From assembly GCA_004380135.1 (NCBI GenBank), contig QXCR01000150.1:1-64000 (forward strand): a DNA stretch of 64,000 nt, written 5' to 3'. The notes under the pieces were generated by a model that saw nothing but the letters and a program-made list of their open reading frames with translations, was not told where the DNA came from and ran no database searches. Position 1 is the first letter of the stretch; each line of letters starts with the position of its first letter. A program made the translations under genes and the position numbers. Source of the DNA: Stemphylium vesicarium. Taxonomy: Eukaryota > Ascomycota > Dothideomycetes > Pleosporales > Pleosporaceae. This document shows, piece by piece, positions 20,972 to 31,329 of the stretch.

Positions 20972-23900
20972 TATTACCGGCTTTATCAAGTCACACACAC
21001 AGTCACGAGTATCACAAGACAAAGACGGGAACACACTGATCTTTACGGGGCGTTTTATGAGCATTTTCGGTGTTGCATCTTTCCATGATACCACTCTTGC
21101 ATAACAATTGTCCCGGGCGACAATTCCATAGCATTGCATCTTTACTATTATATACCTTTACACCTACCAATGTACATGACAGTCACCTCTTGCTCCATTA
21201 TTGGAGTGGAATCTACACACACATTTCTCATCTCCTCTAAAGATCATCTTTTTCAAAAACCTTGTCTTTGAGACATGTTGCCCCCCCTCCGATCGGCTCC
21301 GTGACTTGACCATGTGACGGGATCGTCTGCCGATCGGGGTGCGGACCAGCCACACACATACTTGAACGAACTCACAACCCACAACCCTGGCACAGACAGC
21401 AAAAGTGGATTGCCGATCCTACACCCGTCGTCGAATCGAAGTCTACGCGAAAGGGCTACCTGCAGCAACGACTTAAAAAACGCCGAGACACGGCCGAGAA
21501 ATAACATGAAAATAGCCGTTAGATGTCTCTCTTTCCTTGTATCTCGTATGCCTGTAAGCCCATGCAGGAAAGGCGGCCGATGGTTGATCCCATCCCATGA
21601 CGTCACCGCTCAAACTGCACATCACACTCGACTCCCTTTTTGCCGCACACACAACCATACAGAATCGGATACGAGAATCAGCCGCATAAGCGGTACTATA
21701 GTAGACATGGGGGAGGAGAGATTTTGCGTTTCGCTGGCTATACCCTGGTCCCGTATTCGGGCTTCTGTGGGGATTTTTTTTCTTGCGAGGCGAAACAGGG
21801 CAAGAGGTGCGGTGCGGAGTTGGGTGCGCAGCGGGCCGAATCTTGATACTGTAGATAGTGTGTGTGTGTGTGGGAGGGATTTACTAGGGCGAATACGAGG
21901 GTTATTCTTGGGGGGAAAAACGTGTGTAGGTGGAATACCCGGTGGGGTTAGAAGAAACGTAAAGAGGAAGGGAAAGTGAACATGGTGGGTGTCGCACGTG
22001 GTTTTTTTGGTATGTTACTATGGGGCTCTTTTGCTTGACTTTTGCTTGATTTGTTTTCGAGGTTGGTCTTCTCTTTTTGCGGCTGTCGTAAACGTTTCGC
22101 AAAAACTCAAAATAGAACATATCCCAACCCCGCAGTGGGTAAGCAGGGTAAGGGTAAAACATAAGAAACAAGCAACATTTCTCCATACCCATTTCAAGAC
22201 GAAAATTGTTATGCGCGTTTCGTTTCAGAATTCATGCGAAACGCCCATCTGCTATCTTTTTTTGCCCCGTGGCGTTACACCCCCATGTCGGCTAGCGCTC
22301 TATACTATGTCGCAGAACAATAATAACAATCACGTTGGTAAGCCGGTGTGATTTTCCTTTTTCCTCTTCTCTCAAAACACAGTGACACCTGTCACTCTAG
22401 GCCTTTTGCAGCAGAAAGCGCGCCAACAAGTTCGTAACAGTTCATTTCTTCGTAACACTCGAACCTTGCGATTCAGATACACCCGTGTGTAACTATTACT
22501 ATACCATCGCGATGAGATTGTATACGAGATCGAGATCGAGAAAGCAAAGAAGAAAAGAGGCATTCGTGTTCGATTAGAGGAAAAAAATGTCAGCCTCGTA
22601 TAACCACTGTCAGTCTCACCTTCTTCCAAGCCTTGTTTCTTCGGATCCGCACACCTAATCTGGTCTGTATCACCGCCGCTTTTCTCTTTTCTTCTTACGC
22701 TGTTGCACTACAAAGCCTCTTCTTCTTTTTTCTTCCTTGCCCTCTCGTACTTCGCTGCGCGCGTCATCTTTTCTTACCGAGATTACATCCGGCGGTGGCA
22801 GCAGCAGTAGCGGAACGCGAATAGAACTAACCTGGGTATCGCGATCGGGACCATGCGCGCTAGACGGCGTCATCTTGCATGCACACGGCTCCGCCGGGTT
22901 CGCGCAGATTAACAGCAGAGCCGCTTTCTCTCGTCTCTGTCTTTCTCGCGGGAACAGCCCGTCATGAGGGTTCGTTACTTTGGTATGCAAAAGAACGCCT
23001 AGTGCGCCGGTCTGGATGCGTCTGTTCGGCTAAGAATAGCGTTATTCTTGCTCACTCCGCTTCCGTTGAACGGTGCGACGTTAGCTACCGCTCTTCCAAT
23101 ACTTTTCGTTATGGGGGTTTGGAAATTGGCTATTGACTTTAGTCGCGCTGCATATATTGGTTGGGTAGGGATGCTGCTGTTGCGCAATCGTGATGGCATT
23201 TTCGTTCGTTGGGACGGGTTTGGTGGGGTGGGTTCATGGCTGCAAAATTGCGATCGTCAGGAACCAGTTCGGTCTGGACCGTGTGTGTTTGCTGGGAATC
23301 GCTGATGTAACAGATCCGCTAGAGCAGTGGTTTGCACGCTTGTCGTATCGATAACGTAGGTTGCTGACAGGTACTATGGAATACTTGCCGGGATGAGGGA
23401 AGGTTTGGCTTCGTTGGAATGAATGGTACTGTACCCAGGTAAGCGACTAGGTACCCGCATATTATTTAAAATGGTACCGCGGCCAGACGGCTGATATGTC
23501 AGATATGCTTGTGCCTGTAGCCTCCGCTCGTCATCATTAAGTGCATAGCAACGGTGTGATACGTCAAGCAGTGTCAAAAATCAAAGGGGTCAGCTTGAGA
23601 GCTTCCTATCCTCCTCTTAGGTGCCCTCGCAGGGTTTGTGTTGGTCTGTCCGGTGGCATATCCCTTCATCATAGCATTTCTCATGTGCCGGTGGTGACTT
23701 GAGCTTTCCACTAATAGTCTCTAGACCAAAGGGCGCAAGAAGGTAAGGCTTCGAGCATCAATCATTCACATGATAACAATCAGTGCAGAGGAATTGAAAG
23801 GTGATTTCAACGCCTATCAAAATGCTCGTGGAACTACAACTCCCATGGAACAAATCATAACGAACGATACTTTTATCAACCAGACTCTTAATACCTTTAG

Positions 23901-24773
23901 TTTTCTTTGCTGGCAAGTTTAATACTTGATGAGAGTTTTTGCTGTATTCCTCTTATTATCTCTTTCCACGACTTGTATAGGTCTGCCTTATTCCCCTCTC
24001 TCGCTCACGCCATTTTTCCAATGCTACCACACAACGTAGGCTAGTCAATCAAGTCCGCTGAGTGTTGTGGGATCATTGCACCAAGGAGGCTTGCATGGTC
24101 TTGACGCCGCCCTTGGGAAGACGTAACATGCGATAGAGAGGTGCGCTGATTTTGCGTGCAAAAGAGACGGAACTGGAAGGTTTTGCGACGAGGATGTGCC
24201 GGGGTATTGATGGTACATGATGTGAGATAGACTAACAGAAGATCAGAGCGTGGAAGCGAGAGGTGGAGAACAACGCGACAGAGAAGAAGGCTGCATTCTT
24301 CTAACATGTGGAAAGAGAATCGACAGGATTGAGAGGTTAAGAAACGATATTGAGGCAATAAGGGTGATACGGTATCTCACAGCAGCAGTTTCGTGGACTG
24401 CAATCGAGGTTAGATGTTCAGGACATTAGGAAAGGAAATGCGGCGTACTAACCAAGGCAAATGCGCATGATGCCCTCAACATTGCCTAGCACGTACGAAT
24501 TTCCCAAAGATAATCAGCAGACATTTCCGGGTATTTTAGATACCATCTCGTTCGTTATCAGTCCTGCGCTCTATATGCCTTACTATACTCTTTTTTCTTA
24601 CTATTCAATACATTGCGTGTCGGAGTTCACCTTCACCATGTCGTTCACCAATTTTTCAGTTTTCGCTAGCTCTAGACGGTCTCTCACCTTCACCGTGCTT
24701 GACGGGTATATTAGAGCTTCTTGCGAATTTCTTCTTTGTAACCACTACCTAAGTCACCACTACCATCACCACC
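20972..24773. other. Long gene-poor stretch
   Basis: About 3.8 kb without a gene I can support. It contains a short (TG)n run near 21857 and several pyrimidine-rich segments. The frames are short and none shows a known domain. A minus-strand stretch near 22840-22930 (LLICANPAEPCACKMTPSS, followed by a GTTAGT donor-like site) could be part of a small spliced gene or uORF, but I cannot complete it. No tRNA or 5S rRNA was recognised. Confidence 0.4.
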
Positions 24774-25140
24774 ATGGCCCCGGCTGAACAAGCTCCAACA
24801 ATTCCCAAAGTATCTGCGCGTCGCACCAAGACCTACATCCATGTCACGGATCTCGGCTCGTCCCTTGTTCGTCCCGCATATTCTTCATGGCTCACCGATG
24901 AACTAACTTTGACTGTAGAAGCAAATCCAAGATAATGAAGCGATCTATTCAAACGCTAGAAAAAGACAGCTATCCAACATCCAGAAAGAACTAGAACGTG
25001 TAGCAGAGGAGGCGGATGAGGACAGCGAGAAAATCACGGGACTGGAAAAAAGCATCGAACTCCGGGACTCCCAGATGTTGGACTCGAATAAGAGAGAAGG
25101 CAGGCTTCGGTCAGATCTTGCAAAGAAGGAAGCAGAGTGA
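24774..25140 (+). CDS. Small coiled-coil protein, probably truncated by frameshift
   Basis: Exon 1 (24774-24866, MAPAEQAPTIPKVSARRTKT) and exon 2 (24919-25140) are joined across a 52-bp intron with AACTAAC and CTGTAG, giving 104 residues. Exon 2 is a heptad-like charged helix (RKRQLSNIQKELERVAEEAD). Right after the TGA the coiled-coil pattern continues in the +1 frame: RLTVELQNLRDC, an in-frame TGA, then LEDELEQEKAKKNGDGDMKR and KKQLAVMVATVEEAE, ending at 25329. This suggests a longer coiled-coil gene broken by a frameshift and a CGA-to-TGA change, or a missed intron. I do not recognise the family. Confidence 0.45.
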
Positions 25141-25329
25141 GAGACTCACGGTCGAACTGCAAAATCTTAGGGACTGCTACTCGTGAGTTAGTGATCTGCG
25201 CCTCGTGCTAGAGGACGAGCTGGAGCAGGAGAAAGCTAAGAAGAACGGTGACGGCGACATGAAGAGGAAGCTCGACAGCATTAAGAAGCAATTGGCTGTA
25301 ATGGTTGCAACTGTGGAGGAGGCAGAGTG
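25141..25329 (+). pseudogene. Out-of-frame tail of the coiled-coil gene
   Basis: This is read in the +1 frame relative to the preceding exon. It carries 14 codons, a TGA, then about 48 codons of Glu/Lys/Leu-rich helix before a final TGA. The composition matches the preceding exon, supporting a single broken gene. Confidence 0.4.
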
Positions 25330-25725
25330 AGCATGCATAAGGGCCGATTCATGAGATGAGGTCGGGCTGAATTAGCCCCTAAGAGATTGGACGGGACACT
25401 CGACACTTGACACTCGACACTCGAACTGCGAGAATCTACCTGTGACAGATAAGCTCTTAGTTAAAGATTACAACACGATCTCGTAAGACATTTTCGCAAT
25501 GGCGTAGCCTGAGTCATCTTCATCTTTTCTTCACGTGATCTCAATGTCCTTTCACCACATCTATTGTTAGCGCAATACTTTACTCACCTTCACTTTCGAA
25601 AGCCGCTAGTGCGTCGTCTTTCTGCCTAGGAGCTCCATCGAACCACCTAGCTACTTCTCAAACTCAGCGAAAACAAATCTTTCTCGAATTAATACGAAAA
25701 CCAAACACGCGCAAAGACATCGAGC
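25330..25725. other. Intergenic region upstream of the second coiled-coil gene
   Basis: GACACTCGACACTTGACACTCGACACTCG-like short direct repeats occur near 25395-25425. Otherwise nothing was seen. Confidence 0.5.
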
Positions 25726-26143
25726 ATGGATGACAAGATAGACCACAGAGACGAAGCTGAATGTCTCTCCTCATGTCCAAAGAGTGGTACTACGGTTAGT
25801 GATGATACCCCGGTTTCGCGCACGACGAAACCAGGCAGATCTCAACTCACACGCAAGCCCGCAGACCTCTGGCGAAAATCAAGATCATCCCGCATCCGCT
25901 CAAAACACGCCAACGGTCATTCTCAACCCCCAGGAAGATTTCGCCGCCATGCAACGTCGTATCAGCGCGACTCGAGCCTCGCGTCTCAAAGAGGAGGCAC
26001 AGAAGCTTGCTGATAGGGTAGAGGAGCTGCAACAGGGTCTGGCCGAAATGAAGAGGAATAATCTCGAGCTGAAAGACAGGGTTCGTGAGATGGAGGCACA
26101 GTGTGCGGAATACAGGGGAAGACGCGCGGGGGCGGAGAAGTAG
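25726..26143 (+). CDS. Small coiled-coil protein
   Basis: The best model uses ATG 25726 (MDDKIDHRDEAECLSSCPKS), a 40-bp intron 25795-25834 (GTTAGT..CCAG) and exon 2 to 26143, giving 125 residues. Without the intron an alternative start at 25784 gives 119 residues with the same C-terminus. The intron is short for fungi and lacks a clear branch point, so the N-terminus is uncertain. The C-terminal half is one long charged helix (RLKEEAQKLADRVEELQQGL, then NNLELKDRVREMEAQ) typical of a coiled coil. Family unknown. It lies beside another small coiled-coil gene on the same strand, and the two could be related copies. Confidence 0.5.
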
Positions 26144-26418
26144 TGGGCTTTTATGAGCGGCAACTTCGGAGAGCATGCTCGAGGTGATGGGAAGTCAGCG
26201 TTGAGGAGGTCATACGCAGCGATGGGCTGTCTACGGACATTTGAAAGCACGCAGTAGCAGACCAATGAGATTGTGGTTGTGGAATGCAACAGGAGGACAA
26301 CAAGCAACTCCCCGAGTTTCAGATAACCAGAACTCGAGATACATAAGATGCTTCTAATCGCAACCTACCCGCCTTCTTCTTGAACAACCAACGCCCCAAT
26401 GCAAACGTCCACATCACC

Positions 26419-27746
26419 TCATCTAGGCCCAACACCAAAAACATCCATCTCCCTCTCATGCACCCACATCCCATGCGAAATAGTCTTCCGAACATAGCCC
26501 TCACACCCCCACGCAACCATGCCCACCGTCCAAAAAAAACCCACGACCCGCCATCCCGCACGATCTCTAAACCCCACCCACTTCCCCACCCCAATAACAT
26601 GATCCTCCACCATGATAACCGCCGCTGTGCGACCCAAAAGCCACCCAAACGACCCATCGTCCTCCCACGACCGATGAACAAGCATAGAAGCGGCGGCATG
26701 CACAACCGCCGAAACACCAAACGCCACAAAAAGCTGCACGTACTTTGACGCGAACCCGCCCTTTTTCAGCGCGAGAACATCGCGAGCAAGCCAGATACTC
26801 GGCGCCGAGCAGATCCTGCGACACTGCTGATGCCACACTTTAGACCATGCCTGGCGTACGCTCCATAGATCGCGGAGATGGCCGAACATGCAGGGGCAGT
26901 CGCGGGGGTTCGCGAGACCGAGGGCTACGCTGAGTACGGCGTAGCCTGCCATTAGCATTTCCATGTTGGAGAACGTGATCATGATGAAGAGCCAGGTGTA
27001 GCAGAAGCGGTTTGCGAGGGGGTAGGGTGGGTTGGATGGGAAGGGCTGGTAGGGTTTGAGGGATTGGCGCTGGAGGTCCAGCCAAGTGCCATGCGGGGTC
27101 GAGGCGCTGTAGCAGGTGAGGAAGTTGCGGAAGAGGGCGAAGATTGCTGTGCGGATCGCTTTGCGGGCGATGAAGCGGCGAAGTGGTTGTCAGCTGATTC
27201 GCGTGAAGGAGTTTGGGGGTTGACTTACAGACGGGGGTAGGTGGGTGGGACTTCCATGTTGATGTTTTTGACTTGGTTGCTCCATCCGACATAGCGGTTC
27301 GTGAGAGAGAGACGGATGGCCCACCAAAGTCTGCTCCAAAAGGTTGTTCCAGCTCCTCCTGATAGGTTCTCATATCTCTTCCTGACTACCCCTTTGCCAT
27401 TCATCTTGTTGTTCGCCAACTCATCCTTATCCGTCCTTTTTCCAACTTCTTCTTGCCCGTACTGGATCTTATGCCAGCCTTCTTTATCCGGACTCTGCAG
27501 CAGGATCCAGTCTATGTATTGGAACACCATACCACACACCATAACATTGAGGGCATATTGCTGTCCCCAACCGCCATCACATTCTCTGTATAGAGATTGG
27601 ACAACGAGAAGCGCAAGGAGGGGCGTGCTGATAAAGACGCGCACAAATTGGTACCTCGGTCCAACACTAAGTGCGACGGCATTGTTCAAGACGAGGAGAG
27701 GAACCTGGAGGGCTATTAATTGAGCTGGAAGCTGAAAAGATGCCAT
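26419..27746 (-). CDS. Wax synthase domain (MBOAT-like) acyltransferase
   Basis: Exon 1 (27229-27746, MASFQLPAQLIALQVPLLVL) and exon 2 (from about 27180 to 26419) encode a multi-pass membrane protein of about 430 residues. Family features are a hydrophobic N-terminus, WWAIRLSLTNRYVGWSNQVK, the VWHQQCRR motif and a later hydrophobic block with the conserved His (FGVSAVVHAAAS). Fungal members transfer acyl groups to alcohols or act in metabolite tailoring; the substrate is unknown. The splice is problematic. The good GTAAGT donor is in phase 2, but the only nearby canonical acceptor (CAG at 27194-27196) brings a TGA into frame (27190-27192). A GTCTGT donor with later acceptors keeps the frame but deletes conserved sequence. 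A sequence error, unusual splice or recent lesion is possible. Confidence 0.65.
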
Positions 27747-28289
27747 ATCCGCCTTGTCCTCTCACCAAAAAAACGCGGAAAGCTCGGAAAATGAAGATGC
27801 AAAACAGAGATACACTTAATCATGGTGCGCGTACCCATCTTTTGAAGCTTTCCCTACCCCGGGTAAATTCAAAACTATATCCAGGTTGAATCGCGCAAAT
27901 GCTCGGTGCTTACAGTGAGTCGAGGACGAGGCTGTTTGAAATTTGAACCAATGATGTGGGGTTGAGTACGTTAGCGTCAGGGGCGCTTTCCGATGCTCCA
28001 TCGCGTTATACCAGATCTAGGTACGCGGACTAGTACGGGTACATGTTAGTCGTGACTTGTCTACATGGATGGTCGTACACAGAGGCCTGGTACAGGTGAG
28101 CGCGGATTTCTCATCGAAGTGGAAATGGGAGGGATGCCAAACCTTCTTGAGATCTTGAAGCGTTGTTGAAGGTTTACCTCGGCAGGAGGGCCTAGCTGCT
28201 AAGCACGTCCGTGCGCTGCCAGTACTTTTAACTCCAGATTACTCCTCATCACAAGCACTAATGTTTAGGTTGGAGTATGCGGCTCATTT
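27747..28289. other. Intergenic region upstream of the wax synthase gene
   Basis: No gene seen. The sequence becomes AT-rich toward the right edge. Confidence 0.5.
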
Positions 28290-28960
28290 AAGCATCTCAT
28301 AACATGTACGCCTACAGACTCGCTAAACCGCTAATAAAATAGACGGCCTTAGCCTAACCCGTTTAAGACCTATTCGTTATAGTTTATAAAAAAGTGTAGT
28401 TAAAATAGCGGCCTTACTATTCTTTGTAATACCTCCTTCTCTATCTACATCGCTCTATAACATCCAGCGAGCAGCCTAGTATCCAGCCTATTCCCTTCTA
28501 ACGCAAAATCGTCAGACGCACAACAACGGGCCTACAGGATTCCCGTGGCCTGTATACTCATCTAAAGCTTAGGAGAGACTAGAAGATACTTACAGCCCTT
28601 TAACCACTACTATCGATACACTAACGAACTACCTAGCCGACGCTACTATAACCCTAGACCTACCAAAATACAGTGTTAATCTTAAGACACTATACGTCCT
28701 CGTTCTACACTACCATACATCCACCAACCTCCTTGGTCCAGGCATCCAACCCTTCCCACCCAATCTCCAACTCGCGAAACCCCAAATAGCAAAGGCCGCC
28801 TAACCGTCACACGACGACTAATAATAAGAACCCAAAGAAGACCTATCCGATGAGAAACAATTAAGTTGACGTCCTCGTCTATTAATCGTCGGTGCAGTAA
28901 CACAAAGAAGGCCTAACGGGGGATTAAACTAACTCTTAAGTACGTGGTTAGAGTCCATAG
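28290..28960. mobile_element. Degenerate AT-rich island, probable RIP-damaged transposon relic
   Basis: Composition changes sharply to TA-rich words (CTAATAAAATAGACGGCC, TTATAAAAAAGTGTAG, CTACTATAACCCTAGACC) like those of the left-end island, and no frame survives. AATAGACGGCCTTA (near 28339) and AATAGCGGCCTTA (near 28402) recur as near copies. I could not identify the element class. Confidence 0.4.
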
Positions 28961-29591
28961 GATAGCGGGGGAAAGGTATAGAAGAGAGTAAAGAGTGTGT
29001 ATACGACGGCAAGACGCTTCCACACGGGGTAGTCGAGGAAGACTCTTATCGAGTTGTTCGAGCGCAGGTCAGGTATATAAACCCCCCTTCCTCTTCCGCT
29101 TACACCCATCCATCTAATACCTATCCACCTCTCCGCCATCTTTCCTCCTACCCATATTCATTCACCCACTCCATCACATGCATAGACCTGCATACATACA
29201 ATCCAGCGAAAAAAAAAGACCAGCGAATGCTTTAGAAGAAGAAAAAAAAACTATACAACAATGTTCTTTCTTTTCCGTCTTCTCGCGGGGAAATGGGGGT
29301 AGGGGGGACGGGACAACACACATTACCAGTACAGAACTGGTAATTCATTACCAATAATCCTAAAAGCGCGTTTGTTGAATAGAATGGAGGAAGAGAAAAA
29401 AAAACGAAGATTGGGGCGAATAATATCCCCAGTTCCTCGTCCCTTTTCAATCTACCCAGATATGCGTACTCTCACACCCCCACCCTCCACCCAACCTAAC
29501 TAACTAACAAACTAAACTGACAACCCTCATATCACACAAACACAAACACAAGTCCCGTCGGACATCTCCACAGCTCAGCCCATCTCATCGC
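28961..29591. other. Intergenic region downstream of CHS5
   Basis: Contains A-rich runs and pyrimidine-rich segments and likely includes the CHS5 3' UTR. No gene seen. Confidence 0.5.
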
Positions 29592-30916
29592 CTACAAATC
29601 TACTTCCTGAAAGCTACCCCCATCATCATCATCCTCAGCTGATGCCTGTCCCGGTTTGCTTCTTTGCGGTAAACCAGCTTCTACCGCTTTCTCGTCGCTG
29701 GGCTCTGGCTCCGAGTCATCCCCGCTCTCATCCTGCTGCTTCTCTTTACCAGACTGCGGTTTGAGATCTTCAGTGCGCGCTTTCTGCTCATCCGTCTGCG
29801 TTCTAGTTTCTATGGAGCTCCGCTCGCTCTTGTCGCTGACGTCGTCTTTGGGGGGTGGGGGAGGCGGTGCTGCACCGTCTGTGTCGCGATTTCGTCTGGG
29901 CTGCTCGGGCGTGGGTGGAGTGATTTCTGTTCTCGGGCTTAGTATCGGACTCCTTGGCTGTGACTGTTTTGGTTGTTGTTGTTGTTGTTGTTGTTGTTGC
30001 TGCTGCGGCTGTGGTGATGATTGCGACTGCGATTGCGGCTGTGAGGATCCCGCGCCCACGCTGCGTAACCTTGGATCGGCATTCAGATAGTAGCCCCTGA
30101 CGCCGACTATCCTGCCTTCCCGTTCACATCCTATGACCCAGTCTGGCACGACTACAGGAATGTTGTTCTCGACTGCCCTTTCCCAGGCTGGCCCTCTGCC
30201 TTCGGTGCAGACAAAGTGCGTTGTGTCGATGCGGACGTTATCTGCAATCTTGGCACCGATTCGTTCTACAGATCGCTGTAGCGACTCGCGAAGGGCGGCC
30301 GGCATGTGACCAGGCGTGATGGTGATGCCTGACAGATCTGTCATCTTGTGTGTTTGTACCGTGAGCTTTTCGCTGCTGAATGTGCCTGCGCTAGTCTTCA
30401 GGACGAGGTGGAATTGGTATTCCGTGTCGACTGCCAGACCGCTCAACTTGGTGCTGTGCTGGTCGCTCGGCTTGGGTATGGTGCCGGCTTTGTTGCCATT
30501 ACGATAGAGGGTGAGGCTGCGCAGTTCGGCCGTGGCGATATCGATGGGGTCCCATTCGAGGACTACCGACGTTTGCGTGGCATTGCGACACTTGAGGATA
30601 GGCGCAGAGGGGGTGCGCTGGCCAAAGGTGCGGAATATCTCAGATTGCAGCTCGTGGAAGGCTTTCTGCGCGTCGGCTTCGGCTTTGTAGTTGCGTCCGA
30701 CGTCAATGTCTACCATGGATCCAGACGAAATGTCGGGAGGCAGCAATATCGAAGGAAATTCAATCTAGCTTGACGTCAGCCAGAGTGAATTGCAAGGATG
30801 CGCCTGTCTTGTATTGAACATTTGGAGGCATCAAGGGCACCTACAAGCCGTTTGTCCTCGGTCAGTAACACTGCTACTCCGGCGTCAACCTTTCCGACTG
30901 TCAGAGAAACGAGCAT
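29592..30916 (-). CDS. CHS5: Chitin biosynthesis protein Chs5 (exomer scaffold)
   Basis: Exon 1 (30845-30916, MLVSLTVGKVDAGVAVLLTE) and exon 2 (29592-30764) join across an 80-bp intron in phase 0, giving 414 residues. Chs5 is the scaffold of exomer, which carries chitin synthase from the trans-Golgi to the cell surface. The N-terminal block (DKRL-IEFPSILLPPDISSGS) is the family's dimerisation/Arf-binding region, an FN3 domain spans about 77-163 (EWDPIDIATAELRSLTLYRN), and a BRCT domain about 167-253 (ending WVIGCEREGRIVG). The C-terminal 160 residues are disordered, with a run of about 11 Gln, poly-Pro and acidic stretches, as in other Chs5 proteins. The first 24 residues lie in the first exon, so single-exon models would lose them. 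Confidence 0.93.
29972..30004. repeat. CAA/CAG microsatellite coding poly-Gln in CHS5
   Basis: A run of TTG units on the plus strand, ending in CTG, encodes about 11 consecutive glutamines in the Chs5 tail. Confidence 0.85.
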
Positions 30917-31329
30917 CTTGTGTGTGAACGTGTGGGTTCAGCCGATTAGATTTACGTGTTTGGTTGGGGGGTAGCTGAGCTGCCGCGTACCTGACCATCA
31001 TTGCGCGGCCCGAAGAATCGCCGTGGCAGGCGCTAACACCAGTCGCAGGCACCCAGAACAGAAACCCAAGTTTTTGTTGCAACATGAAATGGGACCTATT
31101 CTCGGTTTTACAGAACTGCTTGAAACATTGCAGATTCTCGTCCGATTGACTCAATGCCTCAAATCAAGGATTGGAACTGATTGACTCTTCAAGAACGACC
31201 TCGAATCACACATGTAAACATCTAATCAAATCATTACCCAATGCATCACACCACTCAAAAACCCTATTCCACTCAAGCGAATCCGGATATAAACATTACA
31301 TCGTCTACACATAAAAAATTGGTAAACAC
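30917..31329. other. Intergenic region
   Basis: This is CHS5 promoter side and the 3' side of the next minus-strand gene. No gene seen. Confidence 0.5.

Noticed and set aside
22670..22990. Minus-strand Cys-containing stretch that could suggest a small metal-binding protein
   Set aside because: Only three cysteines with no known metallothionein spacing, and the frame runs into low-complexity Arg/Lys sequence.
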